A stretch of DNA of 64,000 nucleotides from Casimicrobiaceae bacterium (GCA_026646885.1 JAPKHK010000006.1:225113-289112); one strand, 5' to 3'; positions 36,032 through 46,476 are shown, counted from the first letter of the stretch. Notes: generated by a model from the sequence alone, not told the origin. Program-made: numbers and translations.

Positions 36032-37363
36032 TCAGTCCCGGATCAGGACTTCACCGCGCAAACTGTGGGGCAGTGCCGCGGTGATGCGGACTTCCACGAA
36101 TTGTCCGATCAGCCTGGGCTGGCCGGCGAAGTTGACGATGCGATTGTTGTCGCAGCGTCCAGAAAGCTCCAGGGTGTCTTTCTTGGCGTGGCCGGTGACC
36201 AGCACTTTTTGCACTGAGCCTAGCATCGCTTCGCTGTACCCGGCGTAGCTGCGCTCCAAGAGCGCCTGCAAGCGCTCGAAACGCGCCTGCTTCAGCGCCT
36301 GCGGCACCGGCTGCTCGAGCTCGGCCGCGGGGGTTCCCGGGCGGACACTATAGAGGAAATTGAAGCTGCCATCGAAACGCACTTCCTCGGCGAGCGCCAA
36401 GGTCTTTTCGAAATCGGCGTCGGTTTCACCGGGAAAGCCGACGATGAAATCAGACGTGAGCGATAGGCTGGGCCGCGCAGCGCGGAGCTTGCGCACCAAG
36501 GACTTGTACTCGAGCACGGTATAACCACGCTTCATCGCCGCCAGCACCCGATCCGAGCCTGATTGCACCGGCAAATGCAGTTGCGAGGCCAGTTTAGGCA
36601 GCCGCTCGAAGCACTCGATCAACCGGGGGCTCATCTCACGCGGGTGCGACGTAGTGAAGCGAATGCGCTCGACGCCCGGAACCGCGGCGACGTGTTCCAG
36701 CAGCAGCGCCAGGTCGGCGTGATCGTCGTCGGGCAAGGGGCCGCGGTAGGCATTGACGTTTTGCCCCAAGAGGGTGACCTCGCGAACGCCGTGCGCAGCG
36801 AGATTCCTGATTTCCGCCAGCACCTGCTCAAACGGGCGGGAGATCTCCTCGCCGCGCGTGTAGGGAACCACGCAGAAGGTGCAATACTTGCTGCAACCCT
36901 CCATGATAGAAACAAAGGCCGTGGCGCCCTCCACTCGCGCCGGCGGGAGATGATCGAATTTCTCGATCTCCGGAAACGACACATCCACCTGTGGCCGACC
37001 ACTGGCTCGGCGCTGGGCGATCAGTTCGGGCAGGCGGTGCAGGGTCTGCGGACCGAAGACCAAGTCGACATAGGGCGCGCGCTTGATGATGGCCGCACCT
37101 TCCTGGCTCGCCACACAGCCGCCCACGCCGATCAGCACCCCGGGGCGCGCCTCTTTCACCATCCGGGCGCGGCCCAAGTCGTGAAAGACCTTCTCTTGAG
37201 CCTTTTCGCGCACCGAACAGGTGTTGAAGAGAATGAGGTCGGCCTGTTCGGGGTCTTCGGTGAGTTCCATACCCTCGGTGGCGGCGAGCATGTCGGCGAT
37301 TTTGGCCGAATCGTATTCGTTCATTTGGCAACCGAAGGTGCGAAGGAAGAGCTTTTGCGCCAC
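36032..37363 (-). CDS. miaB: tRNA-2-methylthio-N6-dimethylallyladenosine synthase
   Basis: A radical-SAM methylthiotransferase of about 443 residues: [18 protein letters not shown] (first cysteine), [23 protein letters not shown], the radical-[44 protein letters not shown], and a C-terminal TRAM domain. It thiomethylates i6A37 of tRNA. The GTG at 37363 gives the usual MAQKLF start; an ATG at 37393 is also open but lies inside a TATAAT hexamer, so it would be untranscribed if that is the -10. Confidence 0.93.
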   Translation of the reverse strand: MAQKLFLRTFGCQMNEYDSAKIADMLAATEGMELTEDPEQADLILFNTCSVREKAQEKVFHDLGRARMVKEARPGVLIGVGGCVASQEGAAIIKRAPYVDLVFGPQTLHRLPELIAQRRASGRPQVDVSFPEIEKFDHLPPARVEGATAFVSIMEGCSKYCTFCVVPYTRGEEISRPFEQVLAEIRNLAAHGVREVTLLGQNVNAYRGPLPDDDHADLALLLEHVAAVPGVERIRFTTSHPREMSPRLIECFERLPKLASQLHLPVQSGSDRVLAAMKRGYTVLEYKSLVRKLRAARPSLSLTSDFIVGFPGETDADFEKTLALAEEVRFDGSFNFLYSVRPGTPAAELEQPVPQALKQARFERLQALLERSYAGYSEAMLGSVQKVLVTGHAKKDTLELSGRCDNNRIVNFAGQPRLIGQFVEVRITAALPHSLRGEVLIRD

Positions 37364-37391
37364 GACAAAAACGTGCAATGGAAAGCGGGGC

Positions 37392-37397
37392 ATTATA
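37392..37397 (-). promoter_or_regulatory. TATAAT hexamer, possible miaB -10
   Basis: On the minus strand the sequence reads TTATAATGCC, a perfect -10 hexamer about 30 bases ahead of the GTG start of miaB. No good -35 is found at 16-18 bases, so the call rests on the hexamer alone. Confidence 0.4.
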
Positions 37398-37546
37398 AGC
37401 GCCCCACCTGCCGGCCGGGAGCCAATTTCCAGTGGCGCCTGGGCATTTTTGAGGCAAAATGGCGTCGGCCTAAAAAAGGTGGAGTACACCACCGGGGTTT
37501 GGGGTATTATTGATCGAGGTCAAGAAATAGGGCTCGATCCAAGGGT

Positions 37547-40500
37547 TTGAAGCGAGCTGTTCAGTCTTTTGCTGCATGTGGTTTTTCCTGGGGGTGGGTT
37601 GTGGGGGATTCTCTTCGTCAGAAATTGGCGGCGTGCCGTCGCGGGGGCACGCTTGTCGCGCTATTGATCGGGTTTCTAGCGGCTCTGGTGCCGTTCGCAG
37701 CGAGCGCGGCCGAATTGCGGGTGCTCCTCGATACCGATCGCAATAGCAGCACCGGCTGTACGGTCAGCACGCCCAATGGCCCGTTCGCGGGCGTCGAAGA
37801 AGTCCTCAACACCACCGTCAACACCTCGGTTTATCCCCCGATGGTGGGCGCGATCACGCGACAAGGGTGCGTCGGCGGCGTACTCGGAGGCGCGGCGCCG
37901 GTTTCTGCCGGTGGCTGGCCCGTAGGTCTGGGTTCGGGGTTCGGCGGCTACGACGTGGTGGAGACCTTCCTGCCCGTCGGCAACCCCTATGGCCGGTATC
38001 AACTGGCCTTCATCTACCAAGACGTAGCCATTGGGGGCGACGGCCTCACCACCGCCGCGGGCGGCGGACCGATCGTCTTCGATCTGGGCGATCTCCTGGC
38101 CATCCCGGCGCTATCGAATTTCGGCCTGGCGCTTTTGTCCTTGCTGCTTTCGGGTGTTGCGCTCTATTGGCTGCGCCGTCATCGAGCGTCCGCCAAGGTG
38201 ATGGTGGTGGTTTTGGCGGTGGCCGTCTCGGCGGCCAGCTGGGCGGCGATCATTTTGGACGGGATCATCACCGATTGGGCCGGCGTTGCTACCTTGGCCA
38301 CGGATCCTCTGAACGACGCGCCACCCGGCGCGGATCTTGCCGCCGTTTATGCCAAACTGGAGCGCAACGAGTTTCGACTCTATTTTCGTGCCGACGTGAA
38401 AACGGCCAGCGCGCCCATTCCCGTTGCCGACACCTACGCCGTGCTCGCAGGCTCTACCCTCAATCAAGCGGCGAGTCCGGGTGGGCTGCTCGCCAACGAT
38501 TTCACCGGGGCACCTCCGGGCACGATTGCATCCTTTGGCGGCGGCAGCCTGGGCGGTGCGGTCACCAGCAACGCGGCGGGTACCAGCGTCGGCCTCGGCG
38601 GTGGCGGCTCGCTCACCGTTTATGCCGATGGCAGCTTTACGTTTACGCCAGCAGCGGGTTTCAGCGGCCCGTTCAACTTCAGCTACCGCGTCACCAACAG
38701 CACCGGATCTGCCGACGCGGCCGTGACCATCAACACCAACCAAGCGCCGGCCTTCACCAGCGCCGCGGCAACGACTTTCACCGTAGGCACGGCGAGTTCC
38801 TTTACGCCCACGGCGAGCGGTTATCCCGCGTCCAGCATCAATCACACTAGTGGCGGCTTGCCCTCGGGCTTGAGCTTCACCGCCAATACCGGCCCCCTTG
38901 CGGGTACGCCAGCGGCTGGCACCGTGGGCACGCACAACCTGCAATTCACTGCGACCAACGGTATCGGGGTGCCGGTGCTGCAAGCCTTCGTGCTCACCAT
39001 TCAGCGCGCCACGACCACCAGCACGGTGACTTCCAGCGTCAACCCCGCGATCTTGGGTCAAAGCGTCACCTTCACTGCCACCGTCACTTCGCCTGCCACG
39101 GGCGCGGGCACGCCCACGGGCAACGTCTCCTTCTACGATGGCGTCACGCTGCTGGGAACGGTGGCGCTGAACGGCAGCGGGCAGGCGACTTACAGCACCA
39201 GCGCCTTGACTCTGGGGGCGCATGGCATCACGGTGCAATACGCCGGCGACGCCAACTTCCTTGCCAGCACCAGTGCCGTGCTCACCCAAAATATCAATCA
39301 GGCCGCGACCAGCACCGTGGTCACCAGCGGCCTCAATCCCTCGGTCTTCGGGCAGTCAGTGACCTTTACTGCCACGGTTGCGGTGACTGCGCCCGGCACC
39401 GGCACACCGACGGGAACCGTCACTTTCCGCGACGGCGCTACGGTTCTGGGAACGGGCACGCTCAACGCCGGCGGTCAGGCGACCTTGAGCACCGCGGCAC
39501 TCACCGCAGGGGCACACGCCATCAACGCGGTTTATGCGGGGGATGCCAATTTCTCGACCAGCACCAGTCCCAATCTCACCCAAAACGTCAATGCCGCGAG
39601 CACGAGCACGGGCTTGACCAGCAGCACCAACCCCAGCGTTTTCGGCCAAGCCACGCTCCTCACCGCTACCGTCGCAGCGGTCGCGCCGGGGGCAGGCACG
39701 CCGACGGGCAGTGTGGCGTTTTACGATGGCGCCACCCTTCTTGGTAGCGGCACGCTCAACGCGGGTGGCGTGGCGACACTTTCCACCGCTGCCATTGCGG
39801 CGGGCAGTCGCAGCCTCACGGCGCAATACGCGGGTGACAGCAACTTCCTCGCGAGCATCAGCAGTGCGATCACGCAAACCGTCAACCCGGCCAATACCAC
39901 GACCGCCCTCGTGTCTAGCCTCAATCCTTCACTGCTGGGCAATTCGGTGACCTTTACCGCCACCGTGGCGCCCGTCGCACCGGGCGCCGGAACGCCCACA
40001 GGCAGCGTGAACTTCTTCGACGGCCTAAGCTCCTTGGGCAGCGCCAGCCTCAACGGCAGCGGGCAGGCGGCCTTGGCCACTTCGAGCCTGAGCGCGGGCG
40101 GGCACAGCATCAGCGCGACTTACGCCGGCAGCGCCAACCACAACGGCAGCACCAGCAGCTCCGTGAGCCAAGTGGTCAATCAGCCGCCCACGGCGGTGGC
40201 CGATAGCTACAACACGGTTCACGATACCCTGCTCAATGTGCCCACAGGACCGGGCCTCTTGAGCAATGACGGCCTGGGCGTGCCCGCGGTGAGCGCGCTC
40301 GCCAGCGCCACCGGCAATGGCGCGCCTTGCAGCGCCTTCCCCTGCACGCTGACGAGTACCGCCAATCTGCTGCCCAACAACTTGGTGGTCAACGCCGACG
40401 GCAGCTTCAGCTACACGCCTCCGGCAAATTATGCGGGCGCCGATGGATTTAGTTATGGCATCAGCAACGCCGGAGGCAGCAGTTCCACCACGGTGACACT

Positions 40501-43500
40501 CAACGTGAGCAACGCCTTGCCGGTAGCCGACCTCAACGGCGGCGCAGCGGGAATCGATTTCGGGCCGGCGAGCTTCACTGAAGGCGGCGGCGCCGTGGCC
40601 ATCGTCGATAACGCCAACCTCACCGTGACTGACGCCGATAGCACGCAGTTGGCGAGCGCCACGGTGACCATCACCAACCTCGCCGATGGCGCCTCGGAAA
40701 GCCTGGCGGTTACGCCGAGCGGCGCCATCCTTGCCGGCGACATCGTCTACACCGCCGGCACGGACACACTCACCATCACGCGTTTGACGACGCTCGCGGA
40801 TTATCAGACGGTCTTGCGCACGCTGGTTTACAACAACAGTTCGGCGAACCCGACCACGACGCAACGCGACATCAGCGTCGCGGTCTTCGATTTAATCGGC
40901 AGCAACTCGCCGCTGGCGCATGCGCTGGTGGACATCGCGGCCGTGAACACCGCGCCGGTGGTCACCGCACCCGCGAGCCGAACCACTTCGCCCAATACGC
41001 CGATTGCTTTCCCCGGCACCATCAGCGTGGCCGACGCCGATGCCGGCACCACCAACGTGCAGGTCACACTCACCGCGACCAATGGCACGGCGACACTTTC
41101 GGGCACGGCCGGGCTCACGGTGCTGGGCAACGGCACGGCGAGCGTGACCTCCACCGGCCCGATCGCGGCGCAAAACACCGCGCTCAACGGTCTGCAATTT
41201 GCGCCCGACACCGGCTTCAGCGGTGCCGCGAGCCTGCAAGTTGCGATCGATGATTTGGGCAATACCGGCAGTGGCGGCGCGCTCACCGACAGCGAAACAG
41301 TCAGCATTTCAGTGAATACACCGCCCACGGTGTCGAGCACCAACCCCGTCAATGGCGCGAGCCCGGTGGCGCAAAACGCGACCATAGGCATCACCTTCTC
41401 CGAATCGGTCAATGCCAGCTTGAGTTCCTTCACGCTGGAATGCCCCGGCGGCTCGGCGCAGAGCTTTACGCTCTCGGCCTCCCCCGCGACCACATTCACT
41501 TTGACGCCTTCGAGCAACCTGCCGGAGGGCTCCTGCGCGGTGAGTGTGATTGCCGCCAATGTCACCGATGTCGATGTGGGGCAACCCATGGCGTCGAACT
41601 ACAATTTCTCGTTTACCGTCGATGTACCGCCGACGGTGTCGAGTACCGTGCCGACCAACGGCGCCACCGACGTACTGGCGACCACCACGGCGACCCTCAA
41701 TTTCAGCAAAGCGGTGACGGTGAGCGGCGGCTCCTTCAGCTTCTCGTGCAGCGTCAGCGGCGCGCAGTCCTTCAGCGTGGCGGGCAGCGGTGGAACCAGC
41801 ATCGTGCTCACCCCGGCGGCGAGCCTGCCCGCCGGCGAAACCTGCACGGTCACAGCACTAGCGGCCGGCGTGGTGAGCGCCCTGGGTACCCCCATGGCGG
41901 CGAATTATCCCTTCGCCTTCACCATCGACACACCGCCCACGGTCAATTCGACCACCCCGGCCAATGCCGCAACCAACGTGGCGCTCGCCAGCACCGTGGT
42001 GTTCAATTTCAGCAAAGCCGTCAACTTGACCGGCACCGCGTTTAGCCTCTCATGCAGCGCCAGCGGGAGCCGCAGTTTCACCCAAAGCGGCAGCGGTACG
42101 GCGGCGATCACGCTGACGCCGAGCGCCGCTTTGCCACCGGGCGAGACCTGCACGGCCACGGCTTTGGCGACGCAGATTGCCAGCCTCGCCGGCACCAACA
42201 TGACCGCCAATCATGCGGTGAGTTTCGACACCACCATCGTGCTGACCAACGACACCTATCCGGAAACGGCCTTGGGCAACGTGTCGGTCGATTCCGCCAA
42301 TGTTTCGGGTGGCCCGTTCACCGTGCTTGCCAACGACACCATTTGCCCCAGCCCGACCCTGAGTCTGCCGGGTGCGGGCGCCACAGCCCAAGGCGGCAAT
42401 GTCAGCATGACGCTTTCCGGTGCCAACGCCGGCCGCTTCACCTACAATCCGCCCCCGGGTTATACCGGCAACGACACCTTCGATTACACCGTCACCTGCG
42501 GCACTGCCAGTGCCACGGCCACAGTGACGGTGCCGACTTCGGGGATGATCTGGTTCGTCGACAACAACGCCGCGAGCTGCACCACGCTCTCCGGCGGTTG
42601 CGGGCGGCTTTCCAACCCCTTCTCCACGCTTGCCGCCCTGGCGGCGCTCAATGACGGCACCGGCAACAACCCGGCGGCGGGCGACAATATCTTCATCTAC
42701 GAGAGTGCGACCGACTATACCGGCCCGCTCACCCTGCTCTCCAACCAAAAACTGATCGGGCAGGATGCCACCACCACGCTGGCAGGCATAGCCGGCGTGA
42801 GCCCACCGGCCAGTGCGGCCGCCTTGCCGGTCTTGAATAGTGGCAACGCGACCAAGGTGAACCTCGCCAGCGCCGGCACCACGCTGACGCTCAACGGCGC
42901 CGGCACCGCCAACACCTTGCGCGGCTTTACCCTGGGCAATGCCGGAACCGATGCCTTGAGTGGCACCGGCTTTGGCACCCTCACCTTGTCCGAGGTCAGC
43001 ATCAACACCAACGCGCGGGCGCTCAGTCTCGCCACCGGCACGCTGGCGGCGACGGTCGATTCGCTCATTTCGACCGGCGGCAGCAACAACCTCAACCTCA
43101 GTTCGATCAACGGCAGCCTGGTCATCACCACCGGCGCGATGAGCGGCGCCACCGGCAATGCCTTCAACATCTCCGGCGGCACGGCCAGCGTCAGTTATGC
43201 CGGCACCATTGCCAGCGGATCGGCGCGTTCCGTGGCGATCGCCAGCAAAACCGGCGGCACGGTGACGCTCTCCGGCGCGATCACCGACACCGACACCGGC
43301 ATCTCACTCACCAGCAACACCGGCAGCACCGTCAACCTCACCGGCCAGATCACCGCCAACACCGGCGCCAACGCGGCCTTCGCCGCCACCGGTGGCGGCA
43401 CGGTGACGGCGACGAACAGCGCCAATACGCTCAACACCACCACGGCCACGGCGCTCAACGTGACCAATACCACCATTGGCGTCGGCGGCTTGGTGTTCCA

Positions 43501-44893
43501 GAGCATCACTTCCAACGGTGGTTCGGCAACCGGCATCATTCTCGACAACACCGGTTCCAGCGGCGGTCTCACGGTCAACGGCGACGGCAGCAACACCAGT
43601 GTGGGCGGCAACGGCAGCGGCGGCACCATCGCCAACAAGAGCGGTGCCGACGGCAGCACCAGCACCGGCATCGGCATCTATCTCAACAACACGCGAGATG
43701 TCGTATTGCGGCGCATGAACCTCAGTGGCACGAACGGCAATTTCGGCATCAAGGGTCTTACGGTCACCAACTTTACCCTGGAGTACTCGACCGTTGCGGG
43801 CACGTTTGGAAACGCCGCCTCGCTCGCAATTCCTGAGAATTATGGCGAGGGCGGTGTCTATTTCGGCAACCTCACCACCACCGGCCTTCTGGGTACCGGC
43901 ACCTTCACCGGGAACTCGATCAACGGTGGCCGGGCGCGCAACCTCTCGATTGTCAACACCAGCGGCACCGCCAACCTCACGATCAAGGGCAACACCTTTG
44001 GTCTCAACCAGAACTTCTCCGACGCCAATCAATGCCTGGCGATCGAAGCGCGCAACAGTGGCACGGTTATCAACAGCACCGTAGGTGGCGTGGCAGGCGG
44101 CGAAGCCAATACCTTCAGCGGTTCGCCGGGGGATCTGGCCAACTTCACCGGACAAACCGGCACCACCATGGATGTCGATTTCTTGAGCAACACCTTAACC
44201 AACACGCATGCCCAGAACATCATCGGCGGCGGCGGTCTGACGCTGGCCACTCAAGGCGGCATGACTTTCAGTGTCGATGGCAACACCATGAGCGGGGCAC
44301 ACGGCAGCGGCATTACCTTGCAAAAAGCCCTGGCGGGGACGCTGCTCTCCGGCAGCGTCAACAACAACGTCATTGGTCAGAATGGCGTAGCGGCTTCGGG
44401 CTCGGCAACCGGCAACGGCATCTTTGGTTCTTTCGCCGGAACGGGTACCATCACTCTGGCGCTGACCAACAACACCGTGCACAATTACGAAGGCAATGCC
44501 GGCATGTATTTCGATAACACCGATGGCAGCTACACCGCCAACTTCACCATCACCGGCAACACCGTGAGTCAGCCGGGGGCGTCGGCCTTCGCTGGGCTGG
44601 CCCTGACGGCGGGCGCTCCGGCGAGTAGCGACACCATACAGGTCTGCGCGGCGATTACTGGCAACGACATGAGCACCGGCGATCCGCTAAACAGCAACGA
44701 CATTATCGTCGGCGGCGGGGCGAGCGGGGGCTCCGCGCTGCGCCTGCCGGGCTACGCGGGCAGCACGCTGGCGGATGTCGAGAACTTCATCCGCACCAAC
44801 AACCTCAATTCGGCCAGCACCACGGTCATGGCCTACAGCGACCCCGGGCCGGCCAGCATCTTCACCGGCGGCGCCGCTTGCCCGACGCCTTGA
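37547..44893 (+). CDS. Giant exported Ig-like/beta-helix surface protein with internal IPTL-CTERM-like segment
   Basis: A 2448-residue exported protein. Residues 1-55 hold the signal (TLVALLIGFLAALVPFAASAA). A domain to about 185 is followed by IPALSNFGLALLSLLL and LRRHR, like an IPTL-CTERM sorting signal, then a second hydrophobic helix. Four Ig-like repeats of about 97 residues occupy 489-879, then cadherin-like and VxLxDNDG-type segments, three SbsA-like Ig repeats (about 1259-1563), and a right-handed beta-helix (1667-2448) opening with WFVDNNAASCTTLSGGCGRL. No autotransporter barrel or LPXTG is seen. The start is TTG 37547; GTG 37601 is equally plausible. Likely an adhesin. It heads an operon with three Collar-domain genes. 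Confidence 0.85.
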   Translation: MKRAVQSFAACGFSWGWVVGDSLRQKLAACRRGGTLVALLIGFLAALVPFAASAAELRVLLDTDRNSSTGCTVSTPNGPFAGVEEVLNTTVNTSVYPPMVGAITRQGCVGGVLGGAAPVSAGGWPVGLGSGFGGYDVVETFLPVGNPYGRYQLAFIYQDVAIGGDGLTTAAGGGPIVFDLGDLLAIPALSNFGLALLSLLLSGVALYWLRRHRASAKVMVVVLAVAVSAASWAAIILDGIITDWAGVATLATDPLNDAPPGADLAAVYAKLERNEFRLYFRADVKTASAPIPVADTYAVLAGSTLNQAASPGGLLANDFTGAPPGTIASFGGGSLGGAVTSNAAGTSVGLGGGGSLTVYADGSFTFTPAAGFSGPFNFSYRVTNSTGSADAAVTINTNQAPAFTSAAATTFTVGTASSFTPTASGYPASSINHTSGGLPSGLSFTANTGPLAGTPAAGTVGTHNLQFTATNGIGVPVLQAFVLTIQRATTTSTVTSSVNPAILGQSVTFTATVTSPATGAGTPTGNVSFYDGVTLLGTVALNGSGQATYSTSALTLGAHGITVQYAGDANFLASTSAVLTQNINQAATSTVVTSGLNPSVFGQSVTFTATVAVTAPGTGTPTGTVTFRDGATVLGTGTLNAGGQATLSTAALTAGAHAINAVYAGDANFSTSTSPNLTQNVNAASTSTGLTSSTNPSVFGQATLLTATVAAVAPGAGTPTGSVAFYDGATLLGSGTLNAGGVATLSTAAIAAGSRSLTAQYAGDSNFLASISSAITQTVNPANTTTALVSSLNPSLLGNSVTFTATVAPVAPGAGTPTGSVNFFDGLSSLGSASLNGSGQAALATSSLSAGGHSISATYAGSANHNGSTSSSVSQVVNQPPTAVADSYNTVHDTLLNVPTGPGLLSNDGLGVPAVSALASATGNGAPCSAFPCTLTSTANLLPNNLVVNADGSFSYTPPANYAGADGFSYGISNAGGSSSTTVTLNVSNALPVADLNGGAAGIDFGPASFTEGGGAVAIVDNANLTVTDADSTQLASATVTITNLADGASESLAVTPSGAILAGDIVYTAGTDTLTITRLTTLADYQTVLRTLVYNNSSANPTTTQRDISVAVFDLIGSNSPLAHALVDIAAVNTAPVVTAPASRTTSPNTPIAFPGTISVADADAGTTNVQVTLTATNGTATLSGTAGLTVLGNGTASVTSTGPIAAQNTALNGLQFAPDTGFSGAASLQVAIDDLGNTGSGGALTDSETVSISVNTPPTVSSTNPVNGASPVAQNATIGITFSESVNASLSSFTLECPGGSAQSFTLSASPATTFTLTPSSNLPEGSCAVSVIAANVTDVDVGQPMASNYNFSFTVDVPPTVSSTVPTNGATDVLATTTATLNFSKAVTVSGGSFSFSCSVSGAQSFSVAGSGGTSIVLTPAASLPAGETCTVTALAAGVVSALGTPMAANYPFAFTIDTPPTVNSTTPANAATNVALASTVVFNFSKAVNLTGTAFSLSCSASGSRSFTQSGSGTAAITLTPSAALPPGETCTATALATQIASLAGTNMTANHAVSFDTTIVLTNDTYPETALGNVSVDSANVSGGPFTVLANDTICPSPTLSLPGAGATAQGGNVSMTLSGANAGRFTYNPPPGYTGNDTFDYTVTCGTASATATVTVPTSGMIWFVDNNAASCTTLSGGCGRLSNPFSTLAALAALNDGTGNNPAAGDNIFIYESATDYTGPLTLLSNQKLIGQDATTTLAGIAGVSPPASAAALPVLNSGNATKVNLASAGTTLTLNGAGTANTLRGFTLGNAGTDALSGTGFGTLTLSEVSINTNARALSLATGTLAATVDSLISTGGSNNLNLSSINGSLVITTGAMSGATGNAFNISGGTASVSYAGTIASGSARSVAIASKTGGTVTLSGAITDTDTGISLTSNTGSTVNLTGQITANTGANAAFAATGGGTVTATNSANTLNTTTATALNVTNTTIGVGGLVFQSITSNGGSATGIILDNTGSSGGLTVNGDGSNTSVGGNGSGGTIANKSGADGSTSTGIGIYLNNTRDVVLRRMNLSGTNGNFGIKGLTVTNFTLEYSTVAGTFGNAASLAIPENYGEGGVYFGNLTTTGLLGTGTFTGNSINGGRARNLSIVNTSGTANLTIKGNTFGLNQNFSDANQCLAIEARNSGTVINSTVGGVAGGEANTFSGSPGDLANFTGQTGTTMDVDFLSNTLTNTHAQNIIGGGGLTLATQGGMTFSVDGNTMSGAHGSGITLQKALAGTLLSGSVNNNVIGQNGVAASGSATGNGIFGSFAGTGTITLALTNNTVHNYEGNAGMYFDNTDGSYTANFTITGNTVSQPGASAFAGLALTAGAPASSDTIQVCAAITGNDMSTGDPLNSNDIIVGGGASGGSALRLPGYAGSTLADVENFIRTNNLNSASTTVMAYSDPGPASIFTGGAACPTP
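39010..40182 (+). repeat. Four tandem Ig-like coding repeats
   Basis: Four units of about 292 bases encode Ig-like domains of about 97 residues each with the shared pattern SVNPAILGQSVTFTATV, GTPTGNVSFYDG and AQYAGDANF variants. Units start near 39010, 39302, 39594 and 39890. Recombination between them could change protein length. Confidence 0.8.
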
Positions 44894-44913
44894 AATCCTG
44901 ACGGAGCGCCATC

Positions 44914-45414
44914 ATGGCAGAACCTTTTCTTTCCGAAATCCGTTTGATGAGTTTCAGCTTCCCGCCCAAGGGCTGGGCGCTGTGCGACGGGCAGCTCTTG
45001 CCCATCAATCAGAACCAGGCGCTGTTTTCGCTTTTGGGCACCACGTATGGCGGCGATGGGCGGGTCAACTTCGCGCTGCCTGATTTGCGAGGGCGGGTGC
45101 CGATCCACGCCGGGACTTCGCACACCTTGGGCGAGCGAGCGGGCGAACAGGCGCATACGCTCAGCATCGCGGAGATACCGACGCATGTTCATGCCGTTAC
45201 CGCGGCGAGTAACCCCGCCAGCACCAACGTGCCCAGCAACACCACTTATCTGGGCACTCAGGCCAATGTTTATACGCCGGCCAACAACCTGACCGCGATG
45301 GCTGCCGCTTCGGTGAGCAACGTCGGCGGGAGTCAGGCGCATCTCAACATGCAGCCTTTCCTGACCCTCAGTTTCTGTATTGCCCTCCAGGGCATCTTCC
45401 CCTCGCCGACCTAG
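44914..45414 (+). CDS. Collar-domain (microcystin-dependent, tail-fibre-like) protein 1
   Basis: A 166-residue protein with the phage tail Collar domain: FLSEIRLMSFSFPPKGWALC, DGQLLPINQNQALFSLLGTT, YGGDGRVNFALPDLRGRVPI, and a C-terminal GGSQAHLNMQPFLTLSFCIALQG. Bacterial homologues were named microcystin-dependent proteins; their role is unknown. It starts 20 bases after the giant protein with GACGGAG before the ATG. No signal peptide is visible. Confidence 0.9.
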   Translation: MAEPFLSEIRLMSFSFPPKGWALCDGQLLPINQNQALFSLLGTTYGGDGRVNFALPDLRGRVPIHAGTSHTLGERAGEQAHTLSIAEIPTHVHAVTAASNPASTNVPSNTTYLGTQANVYTPANNLTAMAAASVSNVGGSQAHLNMQPFLTLSFCIALQGIFPSPT

Positions 45415-45423
45415 GAGCGCGTC

Positions 45424-45924
45424 ATGGCACAACCTTATGTTGGAGAGATCCGCCTTTTCGCGGGAAATTTCGCCCCCGCGGGCTGGATGTTTTGCGAAGG
45501 CCAACTCTTGCCGATCAGCGAAAACGAGACCTTGTTTCAGCTCATCGGCACCACCTATGGCGGCGATGGGCAAAGCACCTTTGCCCTGCCGGATTTGCGC
45601 GGGCGGGTGCCGATTCACCAAGGCTCGGGTTTCATCCTCGCGGAAACCGGCGGTGCCGAGGAGATCACACTCACCGTCAACCAGATCCCCGCGCACACCC
45701 ATCCGCTGTTGGCTTCGCTCGACATTCCCGCGCTATCGACGCCGGCCAACAACGTGACCGGTCAGGCCGCGAGCAAAATTTATCGCACCGGGACACCGGG
45801 CATCGCGCTGGCCCCCAGCATCGTCGGTTCCGTGGGAGGCAGTCAGCCGCACACCAACTTCCAGCCCTACTTGTGCGTGGATTTCATCATTTCCCTGTTC
45901 GGGATTTTCCCGAGCCCAACCTGA
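45424..45924 (+). CDS. Collar-domain (tail-fibre-like) protein 2
   Basis: A 166-residue paralogue of the previous gene: YVGEIRLFAGNFAPAGWMFC, EGQLLPISENETLFQLIGTT, FALPDLRGRVPIHQGSG, then a divergent middle and the ending GGSQPHTNFQPYLCVDFIIS. It begins 10 bases after gene 1 with AGGAGCG upstream. The conserved Collar half and variable central part suggest separate binding specificities. Confidence 0.9.
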   Translation: MAQPYVGEIRLFAGNFAPAGWMFCEGQLLPISENETLFQLIGTTYGGDGQSTFALPDLRGRVPIHQGSGFILAETGGAEEITLTVNQIPAHTHPLLASLDIPALSTPANNVTGQAASKIYRTGTPGIALAPSIVGSVGGSQPHTNFQPYLCVDFIISLFGIFPSPT

Positions 45925-45941
45925 ACCCCCAGGAGCCGGTC

Positions 45942-46466
45942 ATGGCCGATCCTTTCGTTGCCGAAATTCGCATCTTCCCTTTCAACTTCGCGCCCAACGG
46001 CTGGGCCTTCTGCGACGGGCAACTGCTGCCCTTGTCGCAGAACACCGCGCTTTTTTCCCTGCTGGGCACCACCTACGGGGGCAACGGCAAGTCCAACTTC
46101 GCCCTGCCCGATCTCCAGGGTCGCGCGCCCATGCATCCTGGTCAGGGACCGGGCTTGAGCCTGCATGACCTCGGCGAAACGGGAGGGAGCGAGACGGTGA
46201 GCCTGCTCGAATCGGAAATCCCCGCGCACAGCCACACGGCCTACGCGCAGAACAATCCGCTAGGATCGAGTGCGGTGCCGACGAGCAAGTCCTTCACCCG
46301 GCCGGCGAGCGGCAACCTCTACTTTTCCGGCGCGGCGAGCACGGTGCAAATGGACCCCAACACCCTCGCTCCCGCTGGCGGTGATCAACCGCACAACAAC
46401 ATGCAGCCCTATCTCACGCTCAGTTTCTGCATCGCCTTGCAAGGCGTTTTTCCACCAAGGACTTAA
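45942..46466 (+). CDS. Collar-domain (tail-fibre-like) protein 3
   Basis: A 174-residue third paralogue: FVAEIRIFPFNFAPNGWAFC, DGQLLPLSQNTALFSLLGTT, FALPDLQGRAPMHPGQGPG, ending GGDQPHNNMQPYLTLSFCIALQG. AGGAG precedes ATG 45942, 17 bases after gene 2. Its ending is closer to gene 1 than to gene 2. Confidence 0.9.
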   Translation: MADPFVAEIRIFPFNFAPNGWAFCDGQLLPLSQNTALFSLLGTTYGGNGKSNFALPDLQGRAPMHPGQGPGLSLHDLGETGGSETVSLLESEIPAHSHTAYAQNNPLGSSAVPTSKSFTRPASGNLYFSGAASTVQMDPNTLAPAGGDQPHNNMQPYLTLSFCIALQGVFPPRT

Positions 46467-46476
46467 GGAAGTCGTC

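Noticed and set aside
38111..39289. 392-codon minus-strand frame inside the giant protein
   Set aside because: Glycine/arginine-rich shadow of the repeat-rich coding strand.
37547..44893. Autotransporter (type V) secretion of the giant protein
   Set aside because: The C-terminus ends in beta-helix sequence without a translocator barrel or terminal aromatic motif.
44914..46466. Collar genes as part of a prophage
   Set aside because: No integrase, capsid, terminase, baseplate or lysis genes nearby; the genes are co-oriented with a surface protein instead.
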